DNA of 64,000 nucleotides from Pseudocolwellia agarivorans (GTDB lineage Bacteria; Pseudomonadota; Gammaproteobacteria; Enterobacterales; Alteromonadaceae): assembly GCF_002000085.1 (NCBI RefSeq), contig NZ_MUZU01000002.1, forward strand, positions 186,001 to 250,000. Direction: 5' to 3'. Position numbers and translations under genes: made by a program. Position 1 is the first letter of the stretch. Each line of letters starts with the position of its first letter. The notes beneath the pieces are model-generated. The model was not told the DNA's origin, did not search any database, and was given only the letters and a program-made list of their open reading frames with translations. This document shows positions 32,920 to 43,564 of this stretch, piece after piece.

Positions 32920-34377
32920 ATGTACTTGGGAATTGATTTAGGCACATCAGGTGTGAAAGTTATCCTACTTGATGATAACGATAAAATTATTGAACAAGCG
33001 TCAGCTTCGTTAACGGTTAGCCGCCCAGCTCCGTTGTGGTCTGAACAAGATCCTAGTGATTGGTGGCAAGCAACTAACGACGCAATTGCAACGTTAAAAG
33101 TTAAAAACAGCGAAGCATTATCTTCTGTTGTTGCTGTGGGTTTATCTGGCCAAATGCACGGTGCTACTTTACTTGATAATAACAACAACATTATCCGCCC
33201 TGCTATTTTATGGAATGACGGACGATGCGAACAACAATGCAAAACCATTGAAGCGCGTGAACCCAATACACGTGCTATTACTGGCAATATTGCTATGCCA
33301 GGATTTACAGCGCCTAAATTGGTTTGGTTAAAAGAAAACGAACCTGAAAACTTCAACAAAGTGGCTAAAGTTTTATTACCTAAAGACTACTTACGCTTTT
33401 TAATGACGGGCGATTTTGCTTCAGACATGTCTGACAGTGCAGGTACGTTATGGCTTGATGTTGAAAAAAGACAATGGTCTGAAAAAATGCTAACAGCAAC
33501 CGATTTAACAATTGAGCAAATGCCAGCCTTGTTTGAAGGTACTGAAATTACCGGTTACCTCACTAAAGATATTGCTGAGCAATGGGGTGTTAACCAAGTT
33601 CCTGTAATTGCTGGTGGTGGCGACAATGCTGCGGGTGCCGCAGGTATTGGCGTTATTAATCCGAATGAAGCCTTTTTATCTTTAGGTACTTCGGGCGTAT
33701 ATTTTGTAGCAAACGAAACTTACAACCCAAATCCAGACAGTGCTGTTCATACTTTCTGTCATTGTATTCCAAATACTTGGCATCAAATGTCAGTCATTTT
33801 AAGTGCTGCAAGTTGTTTAACTTGGGTGACTCAATTAACGGGCTTTAAAGACGAAAAAAGCTTATTAGACGAAGTAGAAAAACTTGATTTTTCAGTGCCC
33901 TCTTCAGTGATATTTTTGCCTTATTTATCTGGCGAACGTACACCACACAACAACCCTAATGCCCAAGGTGTTTTCTTTGGTTTAGGCCATAACACTGATG
34001 CAGCTGAGTTAGGCCGTGCCGTTTTAGAAGGCATAGCTTTCGCCTTTAACGATGGTCAAGAAGCGTTAATGGCAGCAGGCACACAAATCGATACTGTTTC
34101 AGTTATCGGTGGCGGCTCTCGCAGCAAATTATGGGGAAAAATTTTAGCTAGCGTATTAAACAAACCGTTAACTTACCGCAACGGTGGCGAAGTAGGCCCA
34201 GCACATGGTGCTGCACGTTTAGCTAAAGTTGGCGCAAATAAAGTAGATGCAAGCACTGTTTGTGTAGCGGGAGATATTGTACATGTTATTGAACCCGACC
34301 AAACAATGGCTAATTACTACGAAACACAAAAACGTAAGTATCAAAAACTATACCTTAGTTTAAAAGAACACTTTTAA
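32920..34377 (+). CDS. xylB: Xylulokinase
   Basis: Phosphorylates D-xylulose to xylulose 5-phosphate. 485 residues, FGGY kinase fold: YLGIDLGTSGVKVILLD phosphate-binding loop at the start, VGLSGQMHGATLLD near 70, ILWNDGRCEQQ, AGGGDNAAGAAGIGV near 231 with the catalytic Asp in GGDN, LPYLSGERTPHNN, and VIGGGSRSKLWGKILA near 393. The length matches E. coli XylB (484). It begins the xylB-xylA pair, 65 bp before xylA, behind two XylR-type operators. Confidence 0.95.
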   Translation: MYLGIDLGTSGVKVILLDDNDKIIEQASASLTVSRPAPLWSEQDPSDWWQATNDAIATLKVKNSEALSSVVAVGLSGQMHGATLLDNNNNIIRPAILWNDGRCEQQCKTIEAREPNTRAITGNIAMPGFTAPKLVWLKENEPENFNKVAKVLLPKDYLRFLMTGDFASDMSDSAGTLWLDVEKRQWSEKMLTATDLTIEQMPALFEGTEITGYLTKDIAEQWGVNQVPVIAGGGDNAAGAAGIGVINPNEAFLSLGTSGVYFVANETYNPNPDSAVHTFCHCIPNTWHQMSVILSAASCLTWVTQLTGFKDEKSLLDEVEKLDFSVPSSVIFLPYLSGERTPHNNPNAQGVFFGLGHNTDAAELGRAVLEGIAFAFNDGQEALMAAGTQIDTVSVIGGGSRSKLWGKILASVLNKPLTYRNGGEVGPAHGAARLAKVGANKVDASTVCVAGDIVHVIEPDQTMANYYETQKRKYQKLYLSLKEHF

Positions 34378-34441
34378 GCTGACTTAAATATTTTTTAAAC
34401 CAAATAAATTTCGACATAAAAAATTTAATTAGGAGAAAACC

Positions 34442-35761
34442 ATGAGTGAACAATTTTTTAACAACGTAAAAAAAATTCAATTTGAAGGTGCTAACAGCAC
34501 TAACCCACTAGCTTTCCGTCACTACGATGAAAACAAAATCGTACTTGGCAAAACAATGAAAGAGCATTTACGTTTTGCTGCTTGTTACTGGCACAACTTT
34601 TGTTCAACAGGTTTTGATATTTTTGGTGAAGGTACATTTGATCGTCCTTGGATCCAACCTACAGGCAACCAATTACAACTTGCTGAACAAAAAGCTAAAG
34701 TTGCTTTCGAATTTTTCGAAAAACTAGGTGCTCCTTACTTTTGTTTCCATGATGCTGATATTGCACCTGAAGGAAATTCATTAAAAGAATTCCACTCAAA
34801 CGTTAACCACATTGCTGACATTTTTGAAAAAGAAATGGAACGTACTGGCGTTAAGCTACTTTGGGGAACAGCTAACTTATTCTCAAATGCACGTTTTTGT
34901 GCAGGTGGTTCAACTAACCCTAATCCAGATCTTTACGCCTATGCTGCTGCTCAAGTTAAGCATGCTATGGATGTTACGCATCGTTTAGGTGGTGAAAACT
35001 ACGTACTTTGGGGTGGTCGTGAAGGTTACGATACTTTATTAAACACTAACCTTAAGCAAGAAGGCGAGCAATACGCACGTTTCCTTAAAATGGTTATTGA
35101 ACATAAAAACAAAATTGGCTTTAAAGGTAAGTTATTAATTGAGCCTAAGCCTCAAGAACCTACTAAGCATCAATACGATTACGATACGGCGACTGTTGCT
35201 GGCTTCTTACACAAGCACGGTATTGCGGGTGAAGTTCACGTAAACATTGAAGCTAACCATGCAACACTTGCTGGTCATAGTTTCCATCACGAAATTGCAG
35301 TTGCTTGTGCTGAAGGCATTATGGGTAGTGTTGATGCTAACCGTGGCGACATGCAAAACGGTTGGGATACAGACCAATTCCCTAACGATGTAGCTGAATG
35401 TACATTAGTAATGTACGAAATCCTTAAAGCGGGTGGTTTAGACACGGGTGGATTCAACTTCGATACTAAACTTCGTCGTCAATCATGTGAACGTGATGAT
35501 TTATTTATTGGTCACATCGGTGGTATGGATACTATGGCTCAAGCTTTAGTTAATGCGGCTAAATTAATTGAAGATGCACCATTAACTCAATTTGTTGACG
35601 AGCGTTACGCAGGTTGGAAAGGTAAGTTAGGTCAAAGCATCATGTCTGGTGAGCAAAGCCTTGAAAGTTTATCTAAGTTAGTACTTGAAGAAAACATTAA
35701 CCCTAAACCAGTTTCTGGTCGTCAAGAACTACTTGAAAACATTGTTAATCGTTACGTTTAA
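34442..35761 (+). CDS. xylA: Xylose isomerase
   Basis: Interconverts D-xylose and D-xylulose. 439 residues, class II enzyme. The catalytic His103 and Asp106 lie in [12 protein letters not shown], and metal ligands are in [16 protein letters not shown] and [17 protein letters not shown], with GSVDANRGD following. AGGAGA precedes the ATG. Codon use is more biased to common codons than its neighbours, as for a highly expressed gene. With xylB, tal, tkt and pgi it makes a complete isomerase route. Confidence 0.96.
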   Translation: MSEQFFNNVKKIQFEGANSTNPLAFRHYDENKIVLGKTMKEHLRFAACYWHNFCSTGFDIFGEGTFDRPWIQPTGNQLQLAEQKAKVAFEFFEKLGAPYFCFHDADIAPEGNSLKEFHSNVNHIADIFEKEMERTGVKLLWGTANLFSNARFCAGGSTNPNPDLYAYAAAQVKHAMDVTHRLGGENYVLWGGREGYDTLLNTNLKQEGEQYARFLKMVIEHKNKIGFKGKLLIEPKPQEPTKHQYDYDTATVAGFLHKHGIAGEVHVNIEANHATLAGHSFHHEIAVACAEGIMGSVDANRGDMQNGWDTDQFPNDVAECTLVMYEILKAGGLDTGGFNFDTKLRRQSCERDDLFIGHIGGMDTMAQALVNAAKLIEDAPLTQFVDERYAGWKGKLGQSIMSGEQSLESLSKLVLEENINPKPVSGRQELLENIVNRYV

Positions 35762-35794
35762 ATCTTATTCAAAAATATAAGTAACCATAACAAT

Positions 35795-35827
35795 TTACCA
35801 ACCGATTGCTTATCAGTCGGTTGGTAA
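35795..35827. terminator. Strong hairpin after xylA
   Basis: TTACCAACCGA and TCGGTTGGTAA form a perfect 11 bp stem with an 11 nt loop. There is no T-run, so it may limit read-through into tal or stabilise the xylBA mRNA, giving different amounts of XylA and Tal. Confidence 0.6.
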
Positions 35828-35898
35828 CAATTGATCAGCAAACATACATTAAATATAAGGTTGTCAGTAACTTTAATGTTTTCTGACAAAAAATAAAA

Positions 35899-36852
35899 AT
35901 GAACTTACTTGAACAACTAAAACAAGTCACAAAAGTGGTAGCTGATAGCGGCGATGTTGACTCTATCAAAGCATTAAACCCAGTAGATGCCACCACTAAC
36001 CCATCGCTTATTTTACAAGCGGCAAAACTTCCACAATACAAACACTTAATTGATGATGCTATTTCAAAATCTACCGTCAACGGCAAAGCCGATATTGACG
36101 ATGTTTGTGATCAATTAATTGTGAATTTTGGTTGTGAAATTTTAAAACATGTACCAGGTCGTATTTCTTCAGAAGTTGATGCTAAGTTATCGTTTGATAC
36201 TCAAGCGAGTATTGAAAAAGGCCGTAAGTTAATTGCTCTTTATGAAAAAGCCGGCATTAATAAAGAAAGAGTTTTAATTAAATTAGCTTCAACATGGCAA
36301 GGTATTAAAGCCGCAGAACAGCTAGAAAAAGAAGGTATCGCTTGTAACCTAACGTTATTGTTTAGTATGGCTCAAGCTGTTGCCTGTGCTGAAGCAAACG
36401 TAACGCTTATTTCCCCTTTTGTTGGTCGTATTTTAGATTGGTACAAAGCTAAAGATTCTCAAGATACCGACTTTAGTGGTGCAAACGATCCGGGTGTTCA
36501 ATCAGTCACTAAAATCTATCAATACTACAAAACCTATGATTACAGCACAGTTGTAATGGGCGCAAGTTTCAGAAATACGTCTGAAATTATTGAATTAGCA
36601 GGTTGTGATTTACTGACTATTTCACCTACGTTATTAACTGATCTACAAAATAGTGAAGGCACACTCGAAACAAAATTAGATGCAACAAAAGTTCAAGTAA
36701 AATCGCGTGATGAAATAACACCTTTAACAGAATCTAGCTTCGCATGGCAACACAATGAAGATGCTATGGCGACTGAAAAACTTTCTGAAGGTATTCGTAA
36801 CTTTGCTAAAGATCAAAATACATTAGAACAAATGGTTTCAGCACTTTTATAA
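35899..36852 (+). CDS. tal: Transaldolase
   Basis: Moves a dihydroxyacetone unit between sugar phosphates in the non-oxidative pentose phosphate pathway. 317 residues, class I aldolase of the TalB type. The Schiff-base Lys128 is in [27 protein letters not shown] follows, and [13 protein letters not shown] (near 30) and [10 protein letters not shown] are conserved. The ribosome-binding site is weak. It lies between xylA and tkt, giving xylulose 5-phosphate a direct route to glycolysis. Confidence 0.95.
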   Translation: MNLLEQLKQVTKVVADSGDVDSIKALNPVDATTNPSLILQAAKLPQYKHLIDDAISKSTVNGKADIDDVCDQLIVNFGCEILKHVPGRISSEVDAKLSFDTQASIEKGRKLIALYEKAGINKERVLIKLASTWQGIKAAEQLEKEGIACNLTLLFSMAQAVACAEANVTLISPFVGRILDWYKAKDSQDTDFSGANDPGVQSVTKIYQYYKTYDYSTVVMGASFRNTSEIIELAGCDLLTISPTLLTDLQNSEGTLETKLDATKVQVKSRDEITPLTESSFAWQHNEDAMATEKLSEGIRNFAKDQNTLEQMVSALL

Positions 36853-36856
36853 ATAC

Positions 36857-36880
36857 TATACCCGTAACCATTCAAAGAAT
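36857..36880. repeat. Half copy of the TATACCCGT repeat
   Basis: TATACCCGTAACCATTCAAA matches one arm of the palindromic repeat seen complete at 43496, 52529, 61194 and 61474. Confidence 0.5.
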
Positions 36881-36909
36881 ATAACCCAATGACTTATACC
36901 TTGGGTTAT
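36881..36909. terminator. Terminator-like hairpin between tal and tkt
   Basis: ATAACCCAA and TTGGGTTAT are perfect 9 bp arms with an 11 nt loop, followed by TTTCACT. Probably a weak or partial terminator. Confidence 0.5.
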
Positions 36910-36943
36910 TTCACTATTAAAAAACTATTTTAAGGAATTCATC

Positions 36944-38956
36944 ATGACGTCTTCAAGACAGCATTTAGCAAATGCTATCCGCGCTTTATCAATGGATGCA
37001 GTACAACAAGCAAAATCAGGTCACCCTGGCGCACCTATGGGCATGGCAGACATTGCTGAAGTATTGTGGAATGATCATCTAAAACATAATCCCACCAATC
37101 CTAATTGGGCGGATCGTGATCGCTTTATCCTAAGTAATGGTCATGGCTCAATGTTAATTTATTCGCTACTGCATTTAAGTGGTTATGACTTACCGATTGA
37201 TGAATTAAAACAGTTTAGACAGTTACATTCAAAAACGCCGGGGCACCCTGAATATGGTTACACGGTAGGTGTTGAAACAACAACGGGCCCATTAGGTGCT
37301 GGTATATCTAATGCTGTAGGGATGGCTATAGCTGAAAAAACCTTAGCGGCACATTTCAATCGTCCTAACTTTGATATTGTAGATCATTACACTTACTGCT
37401 TTTTAGGTGACGGCTGTTTAATGGAAGGTATTTCTCATGAAGTATGTTCTTTAGCTGGCACATTAGGTTTAGGTAAGTTAATTGCCTTTTGGGATGACAA
37501 CGGTATTTCAATTGATGGACATGTTGAAGGCTGGTTTACTGACAACACCCCTGCCCGTTTCGAAGCTTACAATTGGCATGTGATCAGTGATGTAGACGGT
37601 CACAATCCTGTAGCCATTAACAAAGCGATTGAAGAAGCTAAAAGCGTTACCGACAAACCAACAATGATCTGTTGTAAAACAACAATTGGTTTTGGTTCTC
37701 CTAATAAATCAGGCTCGCACGACTGTCACGGTGCGCCATTAGGTGATGAAGAAATTGCAGCAACACGCAAGTTTCTAAATTGGCCACACGCTCCTTTTGA
37801 AATCCCTACTGATGTTTATTCAGCTTGGGATGCTAAAACAAAAGGCACTGAAAAAGAAACACAATGGAACGAACGACTTAACGCATACAAAGCTGAGCAT
37901 CCAGCACTAGCCGCTGAATTTACTCGTCGTCTCCTTGATAAAGCCTTACCTGAAAACTTTGTTAAAGCCGCTGACGCCTTTATTGCACAAACGCAAGCAG
38001 AAGGTCAAAACATAGCCAGCCGTAAAGCCTCACAAAATACCATTGAAGCCTTTGGTAAATTATTACCTGAATTATTAGGTGGTTCTGCCGATTTAGCGGG
38101 TTCTAACTTAACATTATGGTCTGGTTCTAAAGGCATATCAGCAGACGATGCTGATGGTAATTACTTATTTTACGGGGTACGTGAATTTGGTATGAGCGGT
38201 ATTATGAATGGTATTTCATTACATGACGGTTTCATTAATTACGGCGCAACGTTCCTTATGTTTATGGAATATGCACGTAACGCTGTACGTATGTCGTCGT
38301 TAATGGGCATTCAAAATATTTTTGTTTATACCCATGACTCTATTGGTCAAGGTGAAGATGGCCCAACTCATCAACCTATCGAACAAATAGCTAATTTACG
38401 CATGACACCAAATCTTCAAACATGGCGCCCTTGTGACGCGGTAGAGTCTGCTGTTGCATGGAAATCAGCCGTAGTAAGACAAGATGGTCCGTCAGCTTTA
38501 ATCTTTAGCCGTCAAGGTTTACCACATCAAGCACGTGATACAGCACAAATCGCTTCAATTGAAAAAGGCGGTTATGTATTAAAAGCTTGTGCTGGCACAC
38601 CTGATCTTATTTTAATTGCAACAGGCTCTGAAGTGGGTATTGCAATGCAAGCGGCTGAAGAACTAGCAGCCAAAGGCGTTGCTGTTCAAGTGGTTTCAAT
38701 GCCATGTACAAATTTATTTGATGCTCAAGACGATGCATATAAAGCGTCTGTATTACCTGATGCAGTTCAATCGATCATAGCAATAGAAACGGCACACGTG
38801 GACTACTGGCACAAATATGTTGGTAAAAACGGAAAAATTATTGGCATGAGTTCATTTGGTGAATCTGCACCCGGTAATGTATTACTCGAACACTTTGGTT
38901 TTACTGTTGAAAATATCATTAAAACAGCCCTTACGTTTGATAACGTAAACGTATAG
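36944..38956 (+). CDS. tkt: Transketolase
   Basis: Thiamine-diphosphate enzyme that moves two-carbon units between pentose and other sugar phosphates. 670 residues in the usual three-domain order. It opens [37 protein letters not shown]. The ThDP/Mg motif is [18 protein letters not shown]...WDDN near 154-180, and the pyrimidine-domain segment is [27 protein letters not shown] precedes the ATG. Thirteen bases separate its stop from pgi, so the two are co-transcribed. Confidence 0.95.
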   Translation: MTSSRQHLANAIRALSMDAVQQAKSGHPGAPMGMADIAEVLWNDHLKHNPTNPNWADRDRFILSNGHGSMLIYSLLHLSGYDLPIDELKQFRQLHSKTPGHPEYGYTVGVETTTGPLGAGISNAVGMAIAEKTLAAHFNRPNFDIVDHYTYCFLGDGCLMEGISHEVCSLAGTLGLGKLIAFWDDNGISIDGHVEGWFTDNTPARFEAYNWHVISDVDGHNPVAINKAIEEAKSVTDKPTMICCKTTIGFGSPNKSGSHDCHGAPLGDEEIAATRKFLNWPHAPFEIPTDVYSAWDAKTKGTEKETQWNERLNAYKAEHPALAAEFTRRLLDKALPENFVKAADAFIAQTQAEGQNIASRKASQNTIEAFGKLLPELLGGSADLAGSNLTLWSGSKGISADDADGNYLFYGVREFGMSGIMNGISLHDGFINYGATFLMFMEYARNAVRMSSLMGIQNIFVYTHDSIGQGEDGPTHQPIEQIANLRMTPNLQTWRPCDAVESAVAWKSAVVRQDGPSALIFSRQGLPHQARDTAQIASIEKGGYVLKACAGTPDLILIATGSEVGIAMQAAEELAAKGVAVQVVSMPCTNLFDAQDDAYKASVLPDAVQSIIAIETAHVDYWHKYVGKNGKIIGMSSFGESAPGNVLLEHFGFTVENIIKTALTFDNVNV

Positions 38957-38969
38957 GTGGAGAAATAAA

Positions 38970-40616
38970 ATGACATCAAGAACCTCACTGCCAAGTTGGC
39001 AAAAACTAACTGCTCACGCTGAGGAAATGAAGCAACAGCATATGGTTGATTTATTTGCTAAGGATAGTGAACGTTTTTCTAAATATTCGATTGATACCTC
39101 ACAGTTTTTATTCGATTATTCCAAAAACGTAATGTCTGACGAGACTCATGCTTTATTGCTAAATTTGGCAAAAGAATGTGACGTTGAAGCATGGCGTGAA
39201 AAGATGTTTACGGGTGAACGTATCAATAAAACAGAAAATCGTTCTGTATTGCATACGGCTCTTCGTAATCATTCAAGCACACCAACCATAGTTGACGGAA
39301 AAAACATTAGCGAAGGTGTCCAAAAAGCACTTAATCACGTTAAAGCTTTTAGCGATAAAGTACGCAATGGTGAATGGTTAGGTTACTCAGGCAAAAGAAT
39401 AACTGACGTAGTGAGTATTGGTGTAGGCGGCTCGAACCTTGGGCCACAAATGGTAACAGAAGCCTTAAACGAATATGCTAACGATGAAATTCAAGTACAT
39501 TACGTATCAAACGTTGACGGCACACAAGTAGCAAATGTTTTACGTGAATTAACACCTGAAACAACGTTATTTATTGTATCGAGTAAAACATTCACAACCT
39601 CTGAAACGATGACAAATGCCACAACAGCCATGCAATGGTTAGTGGCATCTTCATTTAACAAAAGTGCGATTGCTAAACATTTTGTAGCGGTATCTTCGAA
39701 CAAAGAAAAAGCCACCGCATTTGGTATTGAAGAAGAAAACATATTTGATATGTGGGATTGGGTTGGCGGGCGTTTTTCTCTATGGTCAACCATAGGTCTA
39801 CCTATTGCGATTTATTTAGGATTTGACTATTTTGTTGAGCTTTTAGAAGGCGCTAGCGAGATGGATTATCACTTTTGTAATACGCCTTTAGAGAGTAATG
39901 CCCCTGTAATTATGGCCTTATTAAGTGTATGGAACACTACCTTTTTAGGCTCTCAATCACAGGTTATTTTACCGTACGATCAATCTTTACATATGTTACC
40001 GGCTTATTTACAACAAGCTGAAATGGAAAGTAACGGTAAATCTACCTCTTGGGATGGCAAGCAAATTAGCTATACCACAGTACCTGCATTATGGGGTGAA
40101 ATAGGTATTAACGGACAACACGCTTTTTATCAATATCTTCATCAAGGCAATACCATAGTACCTGCCGACTTTATTGGTTCAGTTGAAAGTTTAATTCCTG
40201 TAGATAATCACCACGACATTTTAATGTCTAACTTTTTTGCTCAAACACAAGCGCTCATGCAAGGTGTTACTGAAGCACAAGTACGTGAAGAACTTACCGC
40301 TAAAGGTATGCCAACTGAAGAGATAGACAAAGTGGCGCCGCACAAAGTACATAAAGGTAACCGCCCTTCTAATACAATTCTTATGCAAAAACTAACACCA
40401 AAAGCACTAGGTAGTTTAGTTGCCTTATACGAGCATAAAATATTTGTTCAAGGTATTTTGTTGCAAATATGCTCGTTTGACCAATGGGGAGTAGAGCTGG
40501 GTAAAGGCTTAGCGAATAATATTCACGCTGAACTTACCGATAATAAAATTAGCGAGCATCACGACAGCTCAACTAAAGGCTTAATGACCTTCTATAAAAA
40601 GAATCAAATAAGCTAA
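38970..40616 (+). CDS. pgi: Glucose-6-phosphate isomerase
   Basis: Interconverts glucose 6-phosphate and fructose 6-phosphate. 548 residues, the length of the E. coli enzyme. Signatures: VVSIGVGGSNLGPQMVTEAL near 148, WDWVGGRFSLWSTIGLPIA near 255, LQQAEMESNGKS near 348 and the ending QWGVELGKGLANNI. GGTGGAG precedes the ATG. The 13 bp gap to tkt places it in the pentose cluster, where it would convert fructose 6-phosphate made from pentoses to glucose 6-phosphate. Confidence 0.95.
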   Translation: MTSRTSLPSWQKLTAHAEEMKQQHMVDLFAKDSERFSKYSIDTSQFLFDYSKNVMSDETHALLLNLAKECDVEAWREKMFTGERINKTENRSVLHTALRNHSSTPTIVDGKNISEGVQKALNHVKAFSDKVRNGEWLGYSGKRITDVVSIGVGGSNLGPQMVTEALNEYANDEIQVHYVSNVDGTQVANVLRELTPETTLFIVSSKTFTTSETMTNATTAMQWLVASSFNKSAIAKHFVAVSSNKEKATAFGIEEENIFDMWDWVGGRFSLWSTIGLPIAIYLGFDYFVELLEGASEMDYHFCNTPLESNAPVIMALLSVWNTTFLGSQSQVILPYDQSLHMLPAYLQQAEMESNGKSTSWDGKQISYTTVPALWGEIGINGQHAFYQYLHQGNTIVPADFIGSVESLIPVDNHHDILMSNFFAQTQALMQGVTEAQVREELTAKGMPTEEIDKVAPHKVHKGNRPSNTILMQKLTPKALGSLVALYEHKIFVQGILLQICSFDQWGVELGKGLANNIHAELTDNKISEHHDSSTKGLMTFYKKNQIS

Positions 40617-40653
40617 CTAATCATCGTGATACATTATTAGAGAAATATAAAAT

Positions 40654-40677
40654 AACGAATAAAAGGACTTATTCGTT
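40654..40677. terminator. Terminator between pgi and convergent MATE gene
   Basis: AACGAATAA and TTATTCGTT form a perfect 9 bp stem with a 6 nt loop, between convergent genes. Confidence 0.6.
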
Positions 40678-40694
40678 GTTCAGCTAGCCAATCA

Positions 40695-42041
40695 TTAGTC
40701 TGTAACTAAATTCTTTAACCACACTTTTTGTCTCATTCTTATTGTAAACATAACCGCTTTACACACTTCTTCAGAATAAGCCGTAACAACCACCCAGAAC
40801 AAAGGTAAATTAAAATAAAAAGCCGCTAAAAAAGTTAAAGGCAAACTGATGATCCACATACCGGTAAAATCTATCAGCAAGCAAAAAGTATTGTCGCCTC
40901 CTGCTCTTAAAATACCTACCGATATTGTCATGTTATAAACTTTGATACAGGTAGCAAAAATCATTAACAAGAAAATTTCAGACGCTAAATCTAACGTTGT
41001 TACAGCCATAGATTGAAACGACAAAAACACAACATCTTCAAATATATAAAGCAGAAAAGCTAAAACAAAAGTCACTATCGGCCCAAAAGTTGAAAAAACC
41101 AAGCTTATTTTCCAAGCTTCAGCAAAGTTACTTCTTCCTAAATTTTGGCCAATAAGTATCGAGCAAGCTGAAGAAAACCCTAAAAAGAATGAAATTAATA
41201 CGCCTTCAACAGGCGTTAACATGCTCATTACTGCCAGTTCTTGTGTACCTATTTGTCCGTAAATTAATTGATAAACAAAGGTACCTAACGACCAAACACC
41301 AAAGCTCAACATCATAGGCAGAATTAAACGAATAAACTTATTCCACATTATCCTATTACGGATCTCAGTGAAGCTGTTTCTTGTGGGAAATACAGGGTGT
41401 TTAATTTTATATAAGCAATAAACAATCATGCACAAATGAAATAAGCGAGAAATTGTTGTCGCCCAAGCTGCGCCCGTAACACCCATAGCGTCTAGGCCTA
41501 AGCCACCATTTATTAACCAGTAATTTAATACAACATTAAGGCCTATTGCTAATGTACTAAAAACCATAGGTAATTTTACTTGCCCCGTTGCTCTTAAAGC
41601 ATGTTCAAGAATAAAAATAACCGCAAGAAAAAACAGGCTAGGAAAGGTGATCCATAAATAAGTTTCGCCAGTGGCAATTAATGCTTCATTATCGCTAGCA
41701 AGGTGTAATAGATCAGCCGCGTAAAAAAAGTTTAGGGTAACAACAGGTAATAAAAAAAGTGCTGAAAATAAAATAGCCATAACGACAGCATTTTTAATTT
41801 TATGGACTTGCGCTGCGCCAAAATACTGAGCAGATAAAACACTAACACCCGAAGCAACACCAATAAGTATAACTAACACCACAAAAGTAATACGGTTACT
41901 TATACCCACAGCCGCTACTGCACTGTCACCTAAGTGAGAAACCATCGCAATATCTATCATACCCAAAACGGTCACTAAAATGTTCTGTAGCGATATAGGC
42001 CAAGCTAGCTTGAAGGTTTTTTTAAAAAAATCTAAGTTCAA
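40695..42041 (-). CDS. MATE-family multidrug/cation antiporter
   Basis: 448-residue inner-membrane exporter with twelve helices in two bundles. MATE patterns are seen in both halves: FKLAWPISLQNILVTVLGMIDIAMVSHLGDSAVAAVG at the start and LILPMMLSFGVWSLGTFVYQLIYGQIGTQELAVMSM near 238. The substrate is unknown. It borders the pentose cluster without an evident link and is convergent with pgi. Confidence 0.88.
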   Translation of the reverse strand: MNLDFFKKTFKLAWPISLQNILVTVLGMIDIAMVSHLGDSAVAAVGISNRITFVVLVILIGVASGVSVLSAQYFGAAQVHKIKNAVVMAILFSALFLLPVVTLNFFYAADLLHLASDNEALIATGETYLWITFPSLFFLAVIFILEHALRATGQVKLPMVFSTLAIGLNVVLNYWLINGGLGLDAMGVTGAAWATTISRLFHLCMIVYCLYKIKHPVFPTRNSFTEIRNRIMWNKFIRLILPMMLSFGVWSLGTFVYQLIYGQIGTQELAVMSMLTPVEGVLISFFLGFSSACSILIGQNLGRSNFAEAWKISLVFSTFGPIVTFVLAFLLYIFEDVVFLSFQSMAVTTLDLASEIFLLMIFATCIKVYNMTISVGILRAGGDNTFCLLIDFTGMWIISLPLTFLAAFYFNLPLFWVVVTAYSEEVCKAVMFTIRMRQKVWLKNLVTD

Positions 42042-42100
42042 TTCAAATACCTAATAATGTATGAAACATGAAAATACGCGATCAAACCTCATTATAATGA

Positions 42101-42130
42101 GAACTAGAAATAAGATGTTAATTCTAGTTC
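42101..42130. terminator. Hairpin after the GH26-like gene
   Basis: GAACTAGAA and TTCTAGTTC form a perfect 9 bp stem just beyond the 3' end of the minus-strand GH26-like gene. TCATTATAATGA, another palindrome, adjoins it. No strong T-run. Confidence 0.45.
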
Positions 42131-42141
42131 ACTTTCAAAAT

Positions 42142-43227
42142 TTACTTCTCTAGAGGAATAGCGTTAAAACTCTGGGAGTTTAACCAAATAGGGTCGTTTA
42201 TTTCTTTGATATAGGCTTCACGGACAACGCTATTTTTCTCTAATCTAGCGTCTTTCCAATTATGCCATGAAAAGCCCAACTTATTAGACCAAAAATACCA
42301 ATCCCAGTTAATATAACTAATCGCTTTTATTTGAGGATATTTTTTAACCATTTCAAAAAAGGGTTGATACCAAGCACGCCAGCTTTCAATACCATCTTCA
42401 ACACCAACGTAACGAGGTGTTGTTTCACCAATCATTACAGGTTTTCCATGAGCTTGTGCACTTTTATAAAAATCATCAAGCCACGGGTTTGTTATTTCTT
42501 GAGGTGAAAAAATATCCACTCCCCACCAATCAACAACGTCATCACCTGGGTAAAACGCCATTAAGTCTTTTTTAGAGATAAAACCTGCAGACCCACCAGC
42601 GCTACACCAAACCGTGGCTATATTTTTTATTCCACTTAACTTGATTTTTTCACTGATCAATCGAAAAGCTGATACATAACCTTCTGGCGTATAGTTATTC
42701 CATTTACCTTCAAATTCATAACCAATTCGTAAGTATGTTGGTGTTTTAACGTCTTTTAGTGCATTAATAAAAAGACTTAACTGTTCGTTATATTTACCTT
42801 GAGACAAACTTAGCGCTTCGCCCGAACCATCATCTTTACCTGTAGTAAGGTTTAATCCTATTTGTAAAACAACATTTTTGTTGCCCATAGAAGCGAGCTC
42901 AGTTTTAATTTTTTTATGCCATGCTATAACTTCATCAGTTGACTGAGTGATTGAAATATAAGTCATATACATTAAAGGCTTACTACCTTCAGGCATTAGA
43001 TTTTTATACTTTATATAACTGTCTATGTCTTGTCCTGCACCGTGAATAATGCCAGTTTTAGGCTCCATTTTCGCATCAAAATTTAAACGCGGTTTATAAA
43101 CACCTTGAGAAATTGCAACATCCGAATCATTAGCGCTTAACGTACTAACAGATATATTTTCAGATTTTAAAGCACTAGAACAACCCACAGTTACTGCTAA
43201 TAATAGAATGAAATACCAGTTTTTCAT
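42142..43227 (-). CDS. GH26-like glycosidase lipoprotein (candidate beta-1,3-xylanase or mannanase)
   Basis: 361 residues, lipobox TVGC (Cys16), AAGGG before the ATG. The body is a clan GH-A barrel with YLRIGYEFEGKWNNYTPEGY near 165-184 (acid/base probably Glu171) and KPVMIGETTPRYVG (nucleophile probably Glu268). The acid/base segment is closer to the marine beta-1,3-xylanases of GH26 than to the WRPFHEM form of GH26 mannanases. An aromatic-rich stretch YINWDWYFWSNKLGFSWHNW near the C-terminus may form the substrate cleft. It lies between the pentose cluster and the galactan locus, so its context does not settle the substrate. Confidence 0.6.
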   Translation of the reverse strand: MKNWYFILLLAVTVGCSSALKSENISVSTLSANDSDVAISQGVYKPRLNFDAKMEPKTGIIHGAGQDIDSYIKYKNLMPEGSKPLMYMTYISITQSTDEVIAWHKKIKTELASMGNKNVVLQIGLNLTTGKDDGSGEALSLSQGKYNEQLSLFINALKDVKTPTYLRIGYEFEGKWNNYTPEGYVSAFRLISEKIKLSGIKNIATVWCSAGGSAGFISKKDLMAFYPGDDVVDWWGVDIFSPQEITNPWLDDFYKSAQAHGKPVMIGETTPRYVGVEDGIESWRAWYQPFFEMVKKYPQIKAISYINWDWYFWSNKLGFSWHNWKDARLEKNSVVREAYIKEINDPIWLNSQSFNAIPLEK

Positions 43228-43564
43228 TTACTTACCCTTTTAGTAATACAGTTTATTATTGTCACATAGACTATAACAATATTATATAAATAAAAGTCTT
43301 CTTTAGCATTATATTTATTGGATGAAAAAGTGACTGCTTAGGTCATTGTTTTTGCTGATTAACACTTTATGAATATTAATCAGTAACGTATGAAGTGTTA
43401 TGGGGTGATAGAAAATGGAACCGGTGTAATACCAAAACAACTATAAAACAGGGATACCTAATAAACAGTCAATAAAGTAACCCCAACCACTATTGTATAC
43501 CCGTAGCCAATCAAGAGGCTATTTCAGAGCACTTGAATGGTTACGGGTATAAATATCTTAGGCT
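43228..43564. other. Intergenic region with one palindromic repeat copy
   Basis: 337 bp between two minus-strand genes. It holds the promoter of the GH26-like gene on the left and a full repeat copy at 43496-43551 just after the GalR-like gene's stop. No operator of the three types was seen. Confidence 0.5.
43496..43551. repeat. TATACCCGT palindromic repeat, copy A
   Basis: 56 bp. Ends TATACCCGTAGCC and GGTTACGGGTATA are inverted; the core reads AATCAAGAGGCTATTTCAGA. Related complete copies lie at 52529-52585, 61194-61251 and 61474-61531. Confidence 0.85.
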
